From Apostichopus japonicus (taxonomy: Eukaryota > Echinodermata > Holothuroidea > Aspidochirotida > Stichopodidae), in assembly GCF_037975245.1 (NCBI RefSeq), contig NC_092567.1:6260714-6324713 (forward strand): 64,000 nucleotides of DNA, in the 5' to 3' direction. The notes beneath the pieces were generated by a model that was not told the DNA's origin, did no database searches, and saw only the letters and a program-made list of their open reading frames with translations. Every line of letters begins with the position of its first letter. The first letter of the stretch is position 1. A program made the position numbers and the translations under genes. Of the stretch, positions 1 through 11,359 are shown piece by piece.

Positions 1-226
1 ACTCAGATTTGTCTGTATTGGACTAAACGCTTCGTAACTCGCTATTTAACAGCAACCGACTGGTTGAAAGTTGTAACCATTAGTACGTCTCGTAGTGTGG
101 GAGTTTTGTATAATAGTCAGAATAAAACGATAAAACAAACTCAACATACAGATGGAAAAAGTTGTCAGCAGGTGAATTACAATAATTTAATCGAACTAAT
201 AAAAAAAGAGTAGGCGGTGATTGAGA

Positions 227-313
227 GGTGACCGGACAATTCCCATCCCGATCGACCCCCCCCCGGACAATTGCCCCCGGACATTTGCCCACAGATAATT
301 GTCAATCCGGAGC
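227..313 (-). repeat. Left subterminal array of foldback-like element copy 1
   Basis: Degenerate tandem copies of a CCGGACAATT-type motif separated by C-runs, ending at the 1-kb interior segment shared with copy 2. Confidence 0.75.
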
Positions 314-1043
314 ACCCAAATGGGACGATTTTTAACGCTAATTACCCCAAAACTGTGCGTGTGTACGATATTATTTTATATAAGCATAACCAACAGGCCC
401 AACTCACCTGAGAAAAAAAAAATCGCGAAGTTAAAGATACGAACAACGCGTATCTTTGTGCGAGATTCTCGTGCATTAGTAATGTATTAATTTATTTCCG
501 CTTTCTGTGTGTAAACCATGTCTGCCCTGTAGAGAGTGACTTTCGCTTATTCTTTTCCACATAAAGGTGTGAGATATTGGTTTAATTTGGTCTACTTACA
601 TAAAGCTCTGAATTACCTCTTTCGTCCTGTCACGCTACCAATGTAATACTTTTGCAATGTAGTAAAACATATGACCACCGTTGAATTGAAAAGCTTAAAT
701 AGCAAAACTACTGTATTTTAGAAGACAAAGTACCAAAACACTTTCTTGTTTTACATACATCGTGTATACTATTGCTAAACTTACACAATGATAATATTTT
801 GGGCGTCAATTTGGTAATTTTTGGAAAAATAGATTTGGCGCACTTCGCGCGCACTAGCTGCATTGATGCCGTGAGAATTATTTACTCCTTGCACATGCAT
901 GTTAGCTAGATAACATTAACAATTTTCTGTGCACTTCGCGCGCACTTTAGCTGCATTTGTTTCCGGGTATACGTTTCTTTGACTCTTTTTTATTTCTTGC
1001 CAGAGGCAAAAGGAATATATGCAGTCACGCATGTGTGTGCGTG

Positions 1044-1066
1044 TGTCTGTCTGTCTGTCTGTCTGT
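1044..1066. repeat. (TCTG)n microsatellite
   Basis: About five perfect tetranucleotide units inside the shared interior of the foldback-like element. The matching place in the second copy, near 27000, has only a short TGTGTCTGTCT remnant. Confidence 0.85.
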
Positions 1067-1487
1067 GATGCCGGCTTATAATCACGATAACTGAACGATG
1101 CAAGATCTGATCGGTCTCATACTTGGTGGGTAGTTTACCCATAGTGAGTAGATGGTCCCTATTGTTCTTGGTGCCAATCTCATTAATATTCATAAGTGGA
1201 CGGACGGATTCTGATGCTAATGTCAACCGTACCACACTATTTAGATTTTTTTAAAGAATATACATTGTGTAAAATAAAGCATGTAATAAAATTTCAGAAA
1301 ATAGAACTTCATTAAATCAATGAGATTTCAAACTGGCGAACAATCGACCACCAGCTTCACTGGGTCTTGAACCTGCATGAACATTCTGCTTATATGTGCT
1401 CTTATATTGGAAGACGAGCACACTGGCTCACCCACATGATATACATTTACAAAGTAATGTAAAAATTTGTCCGACACCCAAAATCCC

Positions 1488-1571
1488 AGTTGGAGGGCGA
1501 CTGGGGGGCGACAAGCTTTCATGGGGGCTGTCGCCCCCACACACCCCCACCCCCCCGTGGCTACGCCACTG
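1488..1571. mobile_element. hAT-like MITE right end (partial)
   Basis: A C-rich stretch ends in GTGGCTACGCCACTG, which read inward (CAGTGGCGTAGCC) has the form of hAT-like termini seen elsewhere in this window. I found no matching left end or target duplication, so this is a relic inside the larger foldback-like element. Confidence 0.35.
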
Positions 1572-2214
1572 CATAATCTAAACGTGATTAAAGCCGAACG
1601 GTACTTTTAAGGCCTAGCTATGCTGAAACTGGTGGAAAGCTACACATGTTGAGATCAACAGCCGATCCTGACAAAAGCTCGTGAACTCGCTGCAAAACTT
1701 AGACCGTTTTACACAATTATTTCGCATTGGTCATAGTAAAAAATCTAACTAGACGAACTGCTAAGTTTCATAAACGCTGCCTGGTCACAGCGAAACTAAA
1801 TCCAACCTGAAATAAATACGACGGAAAACGTCCAATAGAACCGCTGTACTACAAAGAGAACGTACACCTTTTGAACGCAAAGTAAGGCTTCCGAGCAGCA
1901 GGTTGAAGCTAATGCAAATATGTTTGAGTTAACCGTTTGAGTTTTAGATTCTACGGATGTCCATAAGCTCATTTCCAATGCCAATAGCCCCCTATTCATA
2001 TGATGCGTAGCGCAAATGATATCTGATAGGCTGGTCGGCGAGAGATACGGTAGCTTATAAAACAAGTTTTCCACAATTTGGCGTCTGGCGACTCAAAATG
2101 ACCTTTGACCTCAATAAAATCTTGCGCACTGAACGTATAACAACTACATACAAAATATGAGATTCGACCAACATTCCCTTCTTGAGTTATCGTGTTTACA
2201 AGGTTTACATAAAT

Positions 2215-2392
2215 TGTCTGGGGGCAGTTGTCCGGGGGGAAATTTTCATGGGTGGGAATTGTCCGGAGTGGGAATTGTCCGGGGGGCAATTGTCAGGGTT
2301 GGAAATTGTCCGGTGGGAATTGTCCGGGGGACAATTGTCAGGGTTGGGAATTTTCCGGGGGGTAATCGTCCGGGGGGAGTTTTCCGGGAACC
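2215..2392 (+). repeat. Right subterminal array of foldback-like element copy 1
   Basis: About ten degenerate copies of a GGAATTGTCCGG-type motif, inverted relative to the left array. The array stops exactly at the GATTGAGA target duplication. Confidence 0.8.
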
Positions 2393-2400
2393 GATTGAGA

Positions 2401-4777
2401 TCATCGAACGAACATTTGTAATGGCTAAAAAAAATATATTTGGGGATCTCTAAATTATTTATTGTTAAAGTAATCAACGTTAGCTTTAATTGTTCTCTGT
2501 TTTTTTTTTTCGCGAAAGAGAGCTTTCAACAAATACATAAGCGTGGTCTTTCCGATAATAAGTTTATTGTGGATTACACTAGAGCATAATGAATCAGACT
2601 TGGTATTATTGTATATAGTCAAGTTCAGTGTACAACAATGCAAAACGACGATTTTTGCAACATTGTTATGATTAGTTGGAAAATGGTAATTGGGAGACTT
2701 CTTATAGCATATAAAAGACTTAATGAAAGTAAGAAACTAGTAACTTCATCCATGTGAGTATGTCGTCACATTATATTATGTTTCTGTACGTATTATTACG
2801 TCATGAACGTTTTTCTTACGAAAAATGGTCATTTCTATCATTTCGACGTTACTATTTTCAAGATCCTGAATAAGTTTAGCAAATAATATAGAGGAATAGA
2901 TAGTTTCTCAAAAACATTATCCCTCTATGTTCGCAAAGTTTCATGCGAGACATGGCAAATTTTCGGATTTTCAAAGAGAAATTAAGAAGATTCTTATGTC
3001 TTCACCAAATAAAATTTGCACCAAATCGTCACACAAAAATAGAAAGAAGACGAGAGCCACGCCAAAAAATATCAAAAGTCGTTTGTAAAATTAAATATCT
3101 GTCTACATGTCAGAGGCCATCGACAACTGTCTTTTAGGCAAAATACCATGTTGTGCACCAGTCACTCACACACTCAAGTATTTGTGTGAATCGTTTGCGG
3201 TACTACCTAGCCATGAATAATAGAATAACATGACGCCACACCAGCTATTTAGCTGTGCTGCCCTCTGTTCCTTTCACTGTTATACAACCAAAATGAAAGA
3301 CACGATCGTGACTCATTATCTTACCAAATCGAAACAATTGACCTTTAATATTTGCTATCATATAATATAGTAAGCCTCTTTATTTTCACTGGCTTATCTA
3401 ACTAATCACTTATAAGGTAAGATTGCCCATAGGCCCCATTAAACATCAAGTTATATTGTTCGTCAGATAATCAGTGCCTGTTCGCGGTGTTTGTTTACTC
3501 CTCAATAAAAAAGCCAGAGGGGTGACGGTACAAGGGTAGATATGGGCGTCACAGATATACCTCCATACCTAAAAAGTTTGCTTTCAATAAGTAAAAATAG
3601 GTAAAATTGTGTTACCGTCGAGTCAAAGGTACCCTTACCCTATTCATAAAGTTTTTGCCACTGTTAGCGTATAGTTGTAAACGCGATAAAGACCGGTCAT
3701 CATTTGTTGCTTGTCGTTATTTGAAAAACAGCAAATTCGTCATTTTGATCCTTTTTGTCCAGATTTAACGTTAGAATCACTCGAAAACACTAAAGGGATA
3801 AAGTAGATATTGGTCGTGCTGTCCTTTCAGAACCACCGTAAATTTTTCATCAGTGCTTAAATACGAACTTATGTTAATGTTGTAGAGAGAGGACAAGGAA
3901 GGGAGGGAGGGGGGGGGGGGAGGAGTGGGTGAAGCACAACTGTTCCTGTAGTTAATGTGATTAAATGTACGTGTATATTGTACATCGTCAAAGCATTCCA
4001 GCACGCACTTTACGATGAATTGATTTGTGATTTTTTAAGATCCAGGAATCCCTAGATGTTCATTGAATTTCGATTTATATTGAAATGGTCCACTGCAGGG
4101 CGATGGAATCGGGCCGGAAATGGAGAAAGTTCTCCACACTGTTGTGTGAAAATCGCAAATGTATCCATCTCATTAATTAATGGAAAAGTGTCCTTTTTTT
4201 GTTCAATTTACATGGTTTGTTGTTGAGAAATTAATAAATATGCGTTTAAAAGTGCTCTTTTGTATGAAAATATTCAAGAACTGGCATTTGCGGTAGAGAA
4301 CTCACAGAGGGTCCGTTTGGTCGGAACGTTTTGAAGTTATTCTGTGGTTGCCCCATTAAAAGTCACAAGTCCCACAGCTGATGAAGGTACTGTTTTTGTT
4401 TCTTTCTGATATCATTTTATCTTTTTATCTTTCTATTTTCTATCATATCATCTATCTTTTTATTTTTTGGTGAAGTTAGAACTCATATATGTTACTCATT
4501 AAATGCTGTCTTCAATTTCACATCTTCGAGTCAGTCGATTCCGATCAACGAATAAAAAGACGCTTTTTATCATTTGCATCGTCTGCAGAAACAAAAATAA
4601 TGTACTTCACGTGATATTTCGCAAGTAAGGTACACATTGGCAATGTCTTTCCCCGCACCTTGGGTTTTTCTTAACAGTATTTACATGTTACTTTTTATCC
4701 ATAGTAAGACTGGACACTATATGATTCGTGTGTACTGCTCTGCAGGTCTTATGGAATCAAATGTATTCGGATGGAAC
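2401..4777. other. No gene recognised; mostly unique AT-rich DNA
   Basis: I see no credible coding exon. Notable contents are a purine-rich G-run at 3896-3924 and pyrimidine-rich DNA around 4395-4465. The short open frames have no family signature. Confidence 0.5.
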
Positions 4778-4911
4778 GCTTGAGTTATACACTTTGTAGT
4801 GTTTGGTCGATTGAGTTATATACTTTACCGTGTTTGGTCGATTGAGTTGTATACTTTACCGTGTTTGGTCGATTGAGTTATATACTTTACCGTGTTTGGT
4901 CGATTGAGTTG
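4778..4911. repeat. 31-bp tandem repeat, about four copies
   Basis: The phrase CGATTGAGTT recurs at about 4808, 4839, 4870 and 4901, a 31-bp period. The other constant parts are ATACTTTACCGTG and TTTGGT. The array ends exactly where the repeat starting CAGGTGCGTATCCAGG begins. Confidence 0.88.
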
Positions 4912-4959
4912 CAGGTGCGTATCCAGGGGGGCGTTGGGGCGCGTGCGCCCCGGGTAAGA

Positions 4960-5105
4960 AAAAGAGAAGAGAAAAAAAGAGAAGAAAAAAGGAAAAAGGA
5001 AGGGAAAAAATAGGAGAAGGAGAGGGAGGAAGGGAAAAGAAAAAGAAGAAAGAGAGAAAAAGGAAAAAAAGAGGGAGTAAAAGCAAAACGCGAAGACACC
5101 GGGAA
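4960..5105 (+). repeat. Homopurine tract (G/A only)
   Basis: About 145 bp almost entirely A and G on the plus strand. The equivalent tract is at 37158-37320 in copy B and, as pyrimidines, at 56640-56785 in copy C. Such tracts can form triplex (H-DNA) structures. The open frames over it are low-complexity artefacts. Confidence 0.85.
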
Positions 5106-6036
5106 GAGAAAGAGGAACAGTGACATCATTACAGAGCTGAAGGGTAGCCAGTGATGGATCAATGATTTCGTAAAAGTGTGACTCACCTTACCCCTTACAC
5201 CTACAACTCCTTTTTTGACGTTTCCATTTTCCTCTCTCACTAATGATCTATATATATACTATATGAGGTCTATCATAACGCGTGTGTAGAATTGTGCTAT
5301 GAAACCAGCTGTGGCTGGTCTCGAACTCGACCGTGTCGTCGGGGAACATGACGCATTTTGGGATGGGGGCGACCGCCCGCCCCCCCCCCATTCAGCATTT
5401 TTTAAATGATATCGCTAAGTAATTTCAAAATAGAAAGTGCTTAGAGGCAACTTACAAGGCCTGGGAAGTGTCATTTCCAGCGATCTGGGAGACATTTTCG
5501 GCCAAAATTTGCTTGTACGCTTTGCGCTAACAAATGGTCCTGGGTAGTGCCATTTCCAGCGATCTGGGAGGCATTTTCGGCCAAAATTTTCTTGTACGCT
5601 TCGCGCCAACCTATGGTGGCGCTACGCGTAGATAATATGCCTACAGGCTTCGCCCCTCCCTTGGCAAATTCCTCGCTAGGCGCCTGTTCGAATTTGTAAC
5701 GCAAACAGCAGATATCACATCATATCAGTGAGCATGAAAATGGCGCTCCAGGATGAAAAGCCTCAAAACTGTCCGACTTGCCTGAAACAATAACCAAAAA
5801 TTTTCGCGCACGAAGCGCGCGTTCAACGTGTTCATGTCAATATCATATAAGCAAGCATCGGTTATTACATCGCATGCCATCATGTACAGTCCGTTAAAAT
5901 TGCGCAGTATACCGCGGGATGCTAATGTAAACAACGACATGTCTCATGTAGATGGAGAAAAAGCATGGAGGTCCAATTATGTCAAAACTCTCTTTTACAT
6001 TAGTAATGGCGAATTAGGGCCTGCACCCCCGCCGCG

Positions 6037-6416
6037 CAGTGGCGGAGCGTCCATATGGTCAGGGGGTGGATGCCCCCCCTGACGGACTCAAATGGACTGC
6101 TGGCGCCTTTTTCAGTTCTTTATCACTTTTTAATTATTCTAGATTATTGACTTTTTTATTGCGCTCTCATCTACTTATTGACATTTGTCACATTTTGTTG
6201 GTGTAATTTGGCGATGACACCTATTTATTCTTCGTTTATCTGCAAATTAGCCAGGCCCGGAAAGGGTCATTTCCTGCGATCTAGGGAGTATCTTTACTCA
6301 AAAATTGTCTGTACGCTACGCGCCAACCAGTGGTGGCGCTCCGCTTAGATAGTGTCGAAAGCGCCCCTTCAGACCATTCTCGCCACTCCTGACCAATACC
6401 CCTAGCTCCGCCACTG
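6037..6416. mobile_element. hAT-like MITE nested in copy A
   Basis: Ends match as inverted repeats over at least 12 bp (CAGTGGCGGAGC at both ends, read inward). The 8-bp target duplication CCGCCGCG is perfect at 6029-6036 and 6417-6424. The interior, read on the minus strand, contains the ~100-bp core shared by many MITEs here (about 6251-6352). The 8-bp duplication and CAGTGGCG terminus fit the hAT superfamily. No coding sequence. It inserted after copy A, because copy B at 37.1-38.2 kb lacks it. Confidence 0.9.
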
Positions 6417-6436
6417 CCGCCGCGCCTCCTACGCCT

Positions 6437-7504
6437 ACTCTAGTCGACTACTCTAGCATGTTTAGAGGCAACTACAGATCGCTGTTAGGTAATTTAAGTG
6501 AATTGTGTGAAGGATAGCTCTGAAGTGTTGACATTTGTCTAGCATCGTGTGCTGTCAATCGGTTCAGACATGGGTGAATTCAGGATTTGGAAAAGGCTCC
6601 CCAGAAAAGTAACATTTTAGACGTGAAATGTGGTATTCTGAGGCATAGTTATTTGATATAAATGAGGTCTATAAGTTGGTCTACACGGAAGGTTTTGCAA
6701 ATAACTACGTGTATCCCCCCCCCCCCCCCTCCGCCCAGTGAAAAAATACGAATAAAGCAGTATCGTTTGGTCTTAAATTTTAGTAGTTTAATCAATTCAA
6801 ACACTAAAATATGGAGGAAAATGACAATTAAATAAGAACAGATGAACAAATTTCTAAAGATAACATTTTAACTTTTTTTGACCTACCAGGTCAAATTGCG
6901 CAAGAAACAGTTGCTGAGTTATGTGTGCTTTGGAAAGTTCGTAAACGCTACAACAGTTAGGCTAGCTCAACGTTGCCTGTTGCTAAAATTCTTTAGAACT
7001 CGTCTATCCCTGGTCGGTAGATGAACCGTTCAAATAAACGTTTACTGGGCATGAGAATGAGCAGTCTTTGAAGAGGTTTCGAGCCCCATTGTTCGACAGG
7101 TTTGGACTTGTAGTAACCGCAGTGTTATTGCGAGTCTGAAAGATCGCTAGGCCTAGTCAGTCATGTCGTTACTGCTAGTAGTACTAGTACTATAGTAGTG
7201 CTAACGTTATTGTTAGGCTTAGCGACAAAGTTTCTTCTGTTATACTTATAGTGTCAACATTGGACGCTTTACACTTCGTTGAAGCACCTCGATAAGGTTG
7301 CTGACATTGACTCTAGCTCAGAATTAAGCTCAAAATTAATCCCTTAGTCATTCATGTTACTCGAAGTATCTAACTGGATGATTTAAGAAGTACGTACAGT
7401 GTGTATTGAGACTCGGTGTGTGTGAAAACATATACAGTACTACTGCTGTAACTAATTACAAGTAGGCTATATACACTGTACAGTATTCTTTAGCAATTTG
7501 GAAC
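6437..7504. other. No gene recognised
   Basis: Unique-looking AT-rich DNA with a C-run at 6716-6729. Nothing supports an exon here. Confidence 0.5.
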
Positions 7505-7612
7505 ATTTCTTTGCCCATAAACATATCATATATATAAACATATGATAAACATAAACATATGATATACATAAACATATGATAAACATAAACATATCATAAA
7601 CATATATGCATA
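7505..7612. repeat. AT-rich short tandem repeat (ATAAACATATGAT-like)
   Basis: Roughly seven degenerate copies of a 12-18 bp unit built from AAACATATGATAAACAT, a simple-sequence expansion. Confidence 0.75.
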
Positions 7613-7728
7613 TACTCATGGCAACGTTACACCATGTCTTCATTTCTTTTAATTATGACTTCATGATTGCCACGGCAACAAACCAGTGTTTGTCTAACAT
7701 TTCGATCCTGAAGCAATTCTCCTCTCTA

Positions 7729-7773
7729 TACACTAGACCAGTCTCGAATCGCATTCGAGACTGGTCCAGTATA
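7729..7773. repeat. Short perfect palindrome (hairpin)
   Basis: Arms GACCAGTCTCGAAT (7736-7749) and ATTCGAGACTGGTC (7753-7766) are perfect reverse complements around a 3-base loop. The complementarity extends outward a few bases with mismatches. Confidence 0.9.
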
Positions 7774-7919
7774 CAGAAAGTTGGTTTAGGTATTTATGAA
7801 TTTAACATATTAACACAAGCAACGTCACTTATACATAATTACCAGAGATTTCTTATAGCGCTTCTGCGCTCGATATATTTCTGCGTAGCAGCAACGTTTT
7901 TGCAGTACTAGAAATAACT

Positions 7920-9470
7920 TACTTGTCCAAAACTAATATAATGTGTCTGTTAACTACAAATATATTAGGTTAATATCTATATCCGTATTCAAGTGCTTAT
8001 CCCTTACACCCATCCTCTTGTAAAATATAATATTTCCCTCTACATTATTTACTAAACGACTCAATTGAAGACAGGTGACAATGTGTAGTTTGTAACTACG
8101 TCTAAATGAAACTTAAACGAATTTACAAGCAACGTTGTTTCAACGACATTGTGAATATTTTATGACAGCACGAACAAAAATACTGGACGAATAGAAGTGT
8201 AACACAAAGAAGAATATGATACATAATATAATAATTTAAAGTTGAAGTACGTTGTGACTGATCCGAAATGTATCAAATATCTAGATCTGCTGTAAATCTT
8301 TATTTTAGAGGGCGCTCGACATTTTCCATAGTCAGTCTCTTCGCGGAAGTTCTTTCGGAAATACTTCCGTGGCTTCTTATATCTTTGCTTTTTGTTGCTG
8401 TTGTTGTTGTTGAATTTTTCTTCTGCCGAGAATAAACTAATGAGTGCGGTTACGAACATTAAAACTGCTGTTGTTGTTAAATATAATCTGATAGTGTCAT
8501 ATATGCACGAACTAGCTTTACAAAAGCTGTTATTGGTAAAAATAATCTGATAGTGTTATATCTAAACGAACCAGCTTTAGGAGAGAACAGATCATGTATT
8601 ATTTAATTTCAGATTCCAGATAGTCAACTCGCGCATACACAGCAACGAGGCTCGAAATGATCTGTTAACACGGTATATGGCCCTGGTTTTCCATTTTTTT
8701 TTTTGGGGGGGGGGGGGTTGGTGACACCAGTTTTCACTTTAACCATCTTAGTGAATGTATCGGCTTGGGAAAGGGGCCTTACGGGTGCTTAGATGCAAGA
8801 TGATGTTATACAGGAGAAGACAATGATCAAAATCATTCACTTTCTTTTTAACGCCTCTGCGTCGTCATACCAATTCACCCTCTGTGTTCGTATGCTTGTG
8901 AGTGTTTTGCATTTACGACATCGTGTTATTTTAAAGCATAGTTTTGTACACTGTAATGATAACGCACATTAGGACCTATAGTTTGAACTCTATTAGGACC
9001 TATAAGACAGCACCCTCGGACAGGAAGCTGGAGAGCGCCATTGAAATCAAAATGACTCGATAAAATATCGAACGACTTTTATTCTGTGAGTTCATTACAT
9101 GGCGTGTAGAACTTCAGTTCACCATTCCCTGCGAGACAATAATAATCAACAGATCTATTTAATGTGAAAATGTTTCAGCCACTTGATCCTTCAAATGTTT
9201 ATATGTATTCTAACAATAACCATCACTTTACCATAACAAACCTATCTAATATCTATAATTTGAAATCTTACAAAAAGTATAAGGAGTCATTTATATTAGA
9301 AAAGAGCATTTCGTATTACAAAGAGGGGCACTTTTGCGAGTTGTAACTTAATTATTATAATTTAATTTTAATTAAAATTGTAAATTGAAATTTATTATCA
9401 TTTAATTTCTTTCTTATTATGTAATATCTAACGCTCTCCCCCTCACTCCCTCCACCAAACATATCGCTGT
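7920..9470. other. No gene recognised
   Basis: AT-rich DNA with a T-run followed by a G-run at about 8693-8718. The 99-residue minus frame at 8160-8459 is N/K-rich and has no recognisable domain; I do not call it a gene. Confidence 0.5.
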
Positions 9471-9479
9471 AAGTTTCAT

Positions 9480-10780
9480 GTAAGTGCTCTGAATTAGTTC
9501 AATATTACTATATGGTTGTACCAAAGGGCTGCCGTCGAAGTAAATGGCAGAACAAAGTTCACAATGATACTTGTTGCTGCCACTATACAGTGTACATAAT
9601 CTTCAGTAAGGTCAATGTGCAACAGAGACGTGCTAAGTACTCTAAATAATCAACAGGAAAGGATAGCCAATCAGAGACAAGCAGAGTAGATTATGTATTT
9701 GATAATATTTACATTTATATAATAAATATCAGACAATCACCTTAATTGATCAATGGAAAAATTATTATAACAGAGGAGGTTTATATACAAATATAAATAA
9801 ACCACTTAAAACAAGTTAGGGTTAGGTTTAAGCTAACCAAGACATGTTAAACTGAACATTTCAAAGCTGTATCTTACACATATCAATTATTGGTTATTAC
9901 CATAACGGTGTTAATTGCTATACAACTCAAATAATGGTCATTCATGTCCACTATTTATAATTACATTAATCTATTCCATTCTAAACATTTCCCTCTTTAT
10001 ACATTATCTATCTGAGCCCATGCTAAGCCACTTGATAATCGGGATTGTCAACTGTATCGGATTATCTGTGACAGGCGCGTTGCCAGGAATTTGTCAAAGG
10101 AGGGACGAAACTGTAGACTCGGCAATGCAAACTATCTAAGCGTAGCGCCACCATGAGTTGGCGCGAAGCGTACAAGACAATTTTGGCTGAAAATGCCTCC
10201 CAGATCGCAGGAAATGGCACTTCCCAGGCCTTGTAAGTTGCATCTGAGCATTTTCTCTTTTGAAAATACTAGCGATATCATAAAACCATTTAATTTTTTT
10301 TTTTAAATATGCTCAAGGGGGGGGGGGTGGAGGGCGGCTGCCCCCTTCGCCCCCTTGGCTACGCGCCTGATCTGTGACTTGATACACCCAATCAGACATT
10401 GGCGTACACACGGGTCACCCCTTGTACCCCTGGAAAATCTAAGCATTATACAAACAATTATGCAAATAATTACTCAACATGATACGCTCCTGCACTCCGG
10501 AAAAATAAAGTTTTCGATAAGAAATGAATATCAGAGAAAATTCAAAATCTGAACAAGTGAAAATGACCCAGCTGAAGTCCCAGGATTCCCAGCAGGGCTT
10601 AGAATACATTTCGGAGTAATTTAATTGCTTCCTCTGACAGGTGTTTTCGTGCTTTAAACTCTCTACAAGCAGAAGAGTAGGCAGACGGGTGGGAAAGATG
10701 GGGTGCACGGAGGCATGGGAGTTTCTCCCAACCACAAACATTTTCGAGGACGAAACGGGTTAAGAACTAAAACAAATATA
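9480..10780. repeat. Diverged tandem duplication, copy 1
   Basis: Aligned phrases recur in the same order about 1.85 kb downstream. Examples are AGCCAATCAGAGACAAGCAG (about 9666) versus AGCCAATCAAAGACAAGCAG (about 11512), and GTGTTTTCGTGCTTTAAACT (about 10640) versus GTGTTTTCTTGCTTTAAACT (about 12200). The hAT-like MITE at 10072-10369 interrupts only this copy. A third, shorter relative lies at 51955-52060 on the minus strand. Confidence 0.7.
10072..10369. mobile_element. hAT-like MITE carrying the shared core
   Basis: The left end starts CAGGCGCGTTGCC and the right end read inward is CAGGCGCGTAGCC. The 8-bp target duplication ATCTGTGA is perfect at 10064-10071 and 10370-10377. The core at about 10131-10234 (from CTATCTAAGCGTAGCGCC to CTTCCCAGGCCTTGTAA) recurs, often diverged, near 5556, 6251, 31690, 38357, 52885, 55140, 55729 and 60272. 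It ends in a G-run and C-rich stretch. Non-autonomous. Confidence 0.9.
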
Positions 10781-11359
10781 ATGCTAATAAACTTTATTTT
10801 TATGAGAAATGAATATCATAAATAATCGATAATTATGAGAAAATCTGAATTAGCCATTGAGTACACGTGGATACATGGAATGATAACGGAATTTACTTCT
10901 GTTTTCATATTTTCTAATAAAACGAACGATCATAATTTGCCTATTGTGGTATGTTTATTTGGGTACCATGTGAGCTATTCCTGTTCATAGTCTCCTTATA
11001 CAGTGTCAGATGGTTCAATCGAGAAGGTGGAGGGGGAGGTTGGTGAGCATCGAAGACAGTGGGACATGTATCAAATATCGCTAAGATTATGTCCAAGATT
11101 ATAATACGGAAGGAGTGGATGACTGGCCATGGCGTATGTGACATTTATTTAAGGGGGAATACCGCCAACATCTTGGTGAGAAACTCTTCTCTGTGAAGTA
11201 CGTACCAAAATTTCAGTAATTAGCGTTAACAACAAAAGAGCACTTTTTAATAATATGTTTTCATAAATTTTTCAACAAGATGGCACCTTTAATACTTGAA
11301 GGGCACTTTTATATTACAAAAATTGAAAAACGTTCTTATTTTATAAGAAAAGGAGCATT

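Larger units (their letters stand above)
227..2392. mobile_element. Foldback-like DNA element, copy 1, with 8-bp target duplication
   Basis: Both ends carry arrays of a short motif of the type CCGGACAATT, inverted relative to each other. The left array is about 227-313 and the right about 2215-2392. The outermost bases match as inverted repeats (GGTGACCGGACAATTCCC on the left; GGTTCCCGGAAAACTCCC read inward from the right). The direct repeat GATTGAGA sits at 219-226 and 2393-2400, a perfect 8-bp target duplication that fixes the ends. The left ~950 bp of the interior is homologous to the element at 26111-29281. No transposase frame is visible, so it is non-autonomous. Modular termini resemble Foldback transposons; an 8-bp duplication is also typical of hAT and P superfamilies, so the superfamily is open. 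Confidence 0.82.
4912..6436 (+). mobile_element. Dispersed composite repeat, copy A (interrupted by a MITE)
   Basis: This stretch aligns through almost all of its length with 37114-38216, and its first ~450 bp align with 56325-56817 on the minus strand. In order it holds a CAGGTGCGTATCCAGG-like start, a G/A-only tract (about 4960-5105), a segment with GGTCTCGAACTCGACC, a MITE-type core near 5460-5640 (minus), and a tail ending in CTCCTACGCCT. The tail is split by the hAT-like MITE at 6037-6416. Matching GGTGCGTATCC and ACGCGCCTG-like motifs hint at an assembly of hAT-like pieces. I found no target duplication for the whole unit. Confidence 0.7.

Noticed and set aside
5318-5345. tRNA-like TTCGAGACC (minus) in copies A, B and C as a SINE promoter
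   Set aside because: A B-box-like string is present, but I could not find an A-box at proper spacing or a tRNA-like head.
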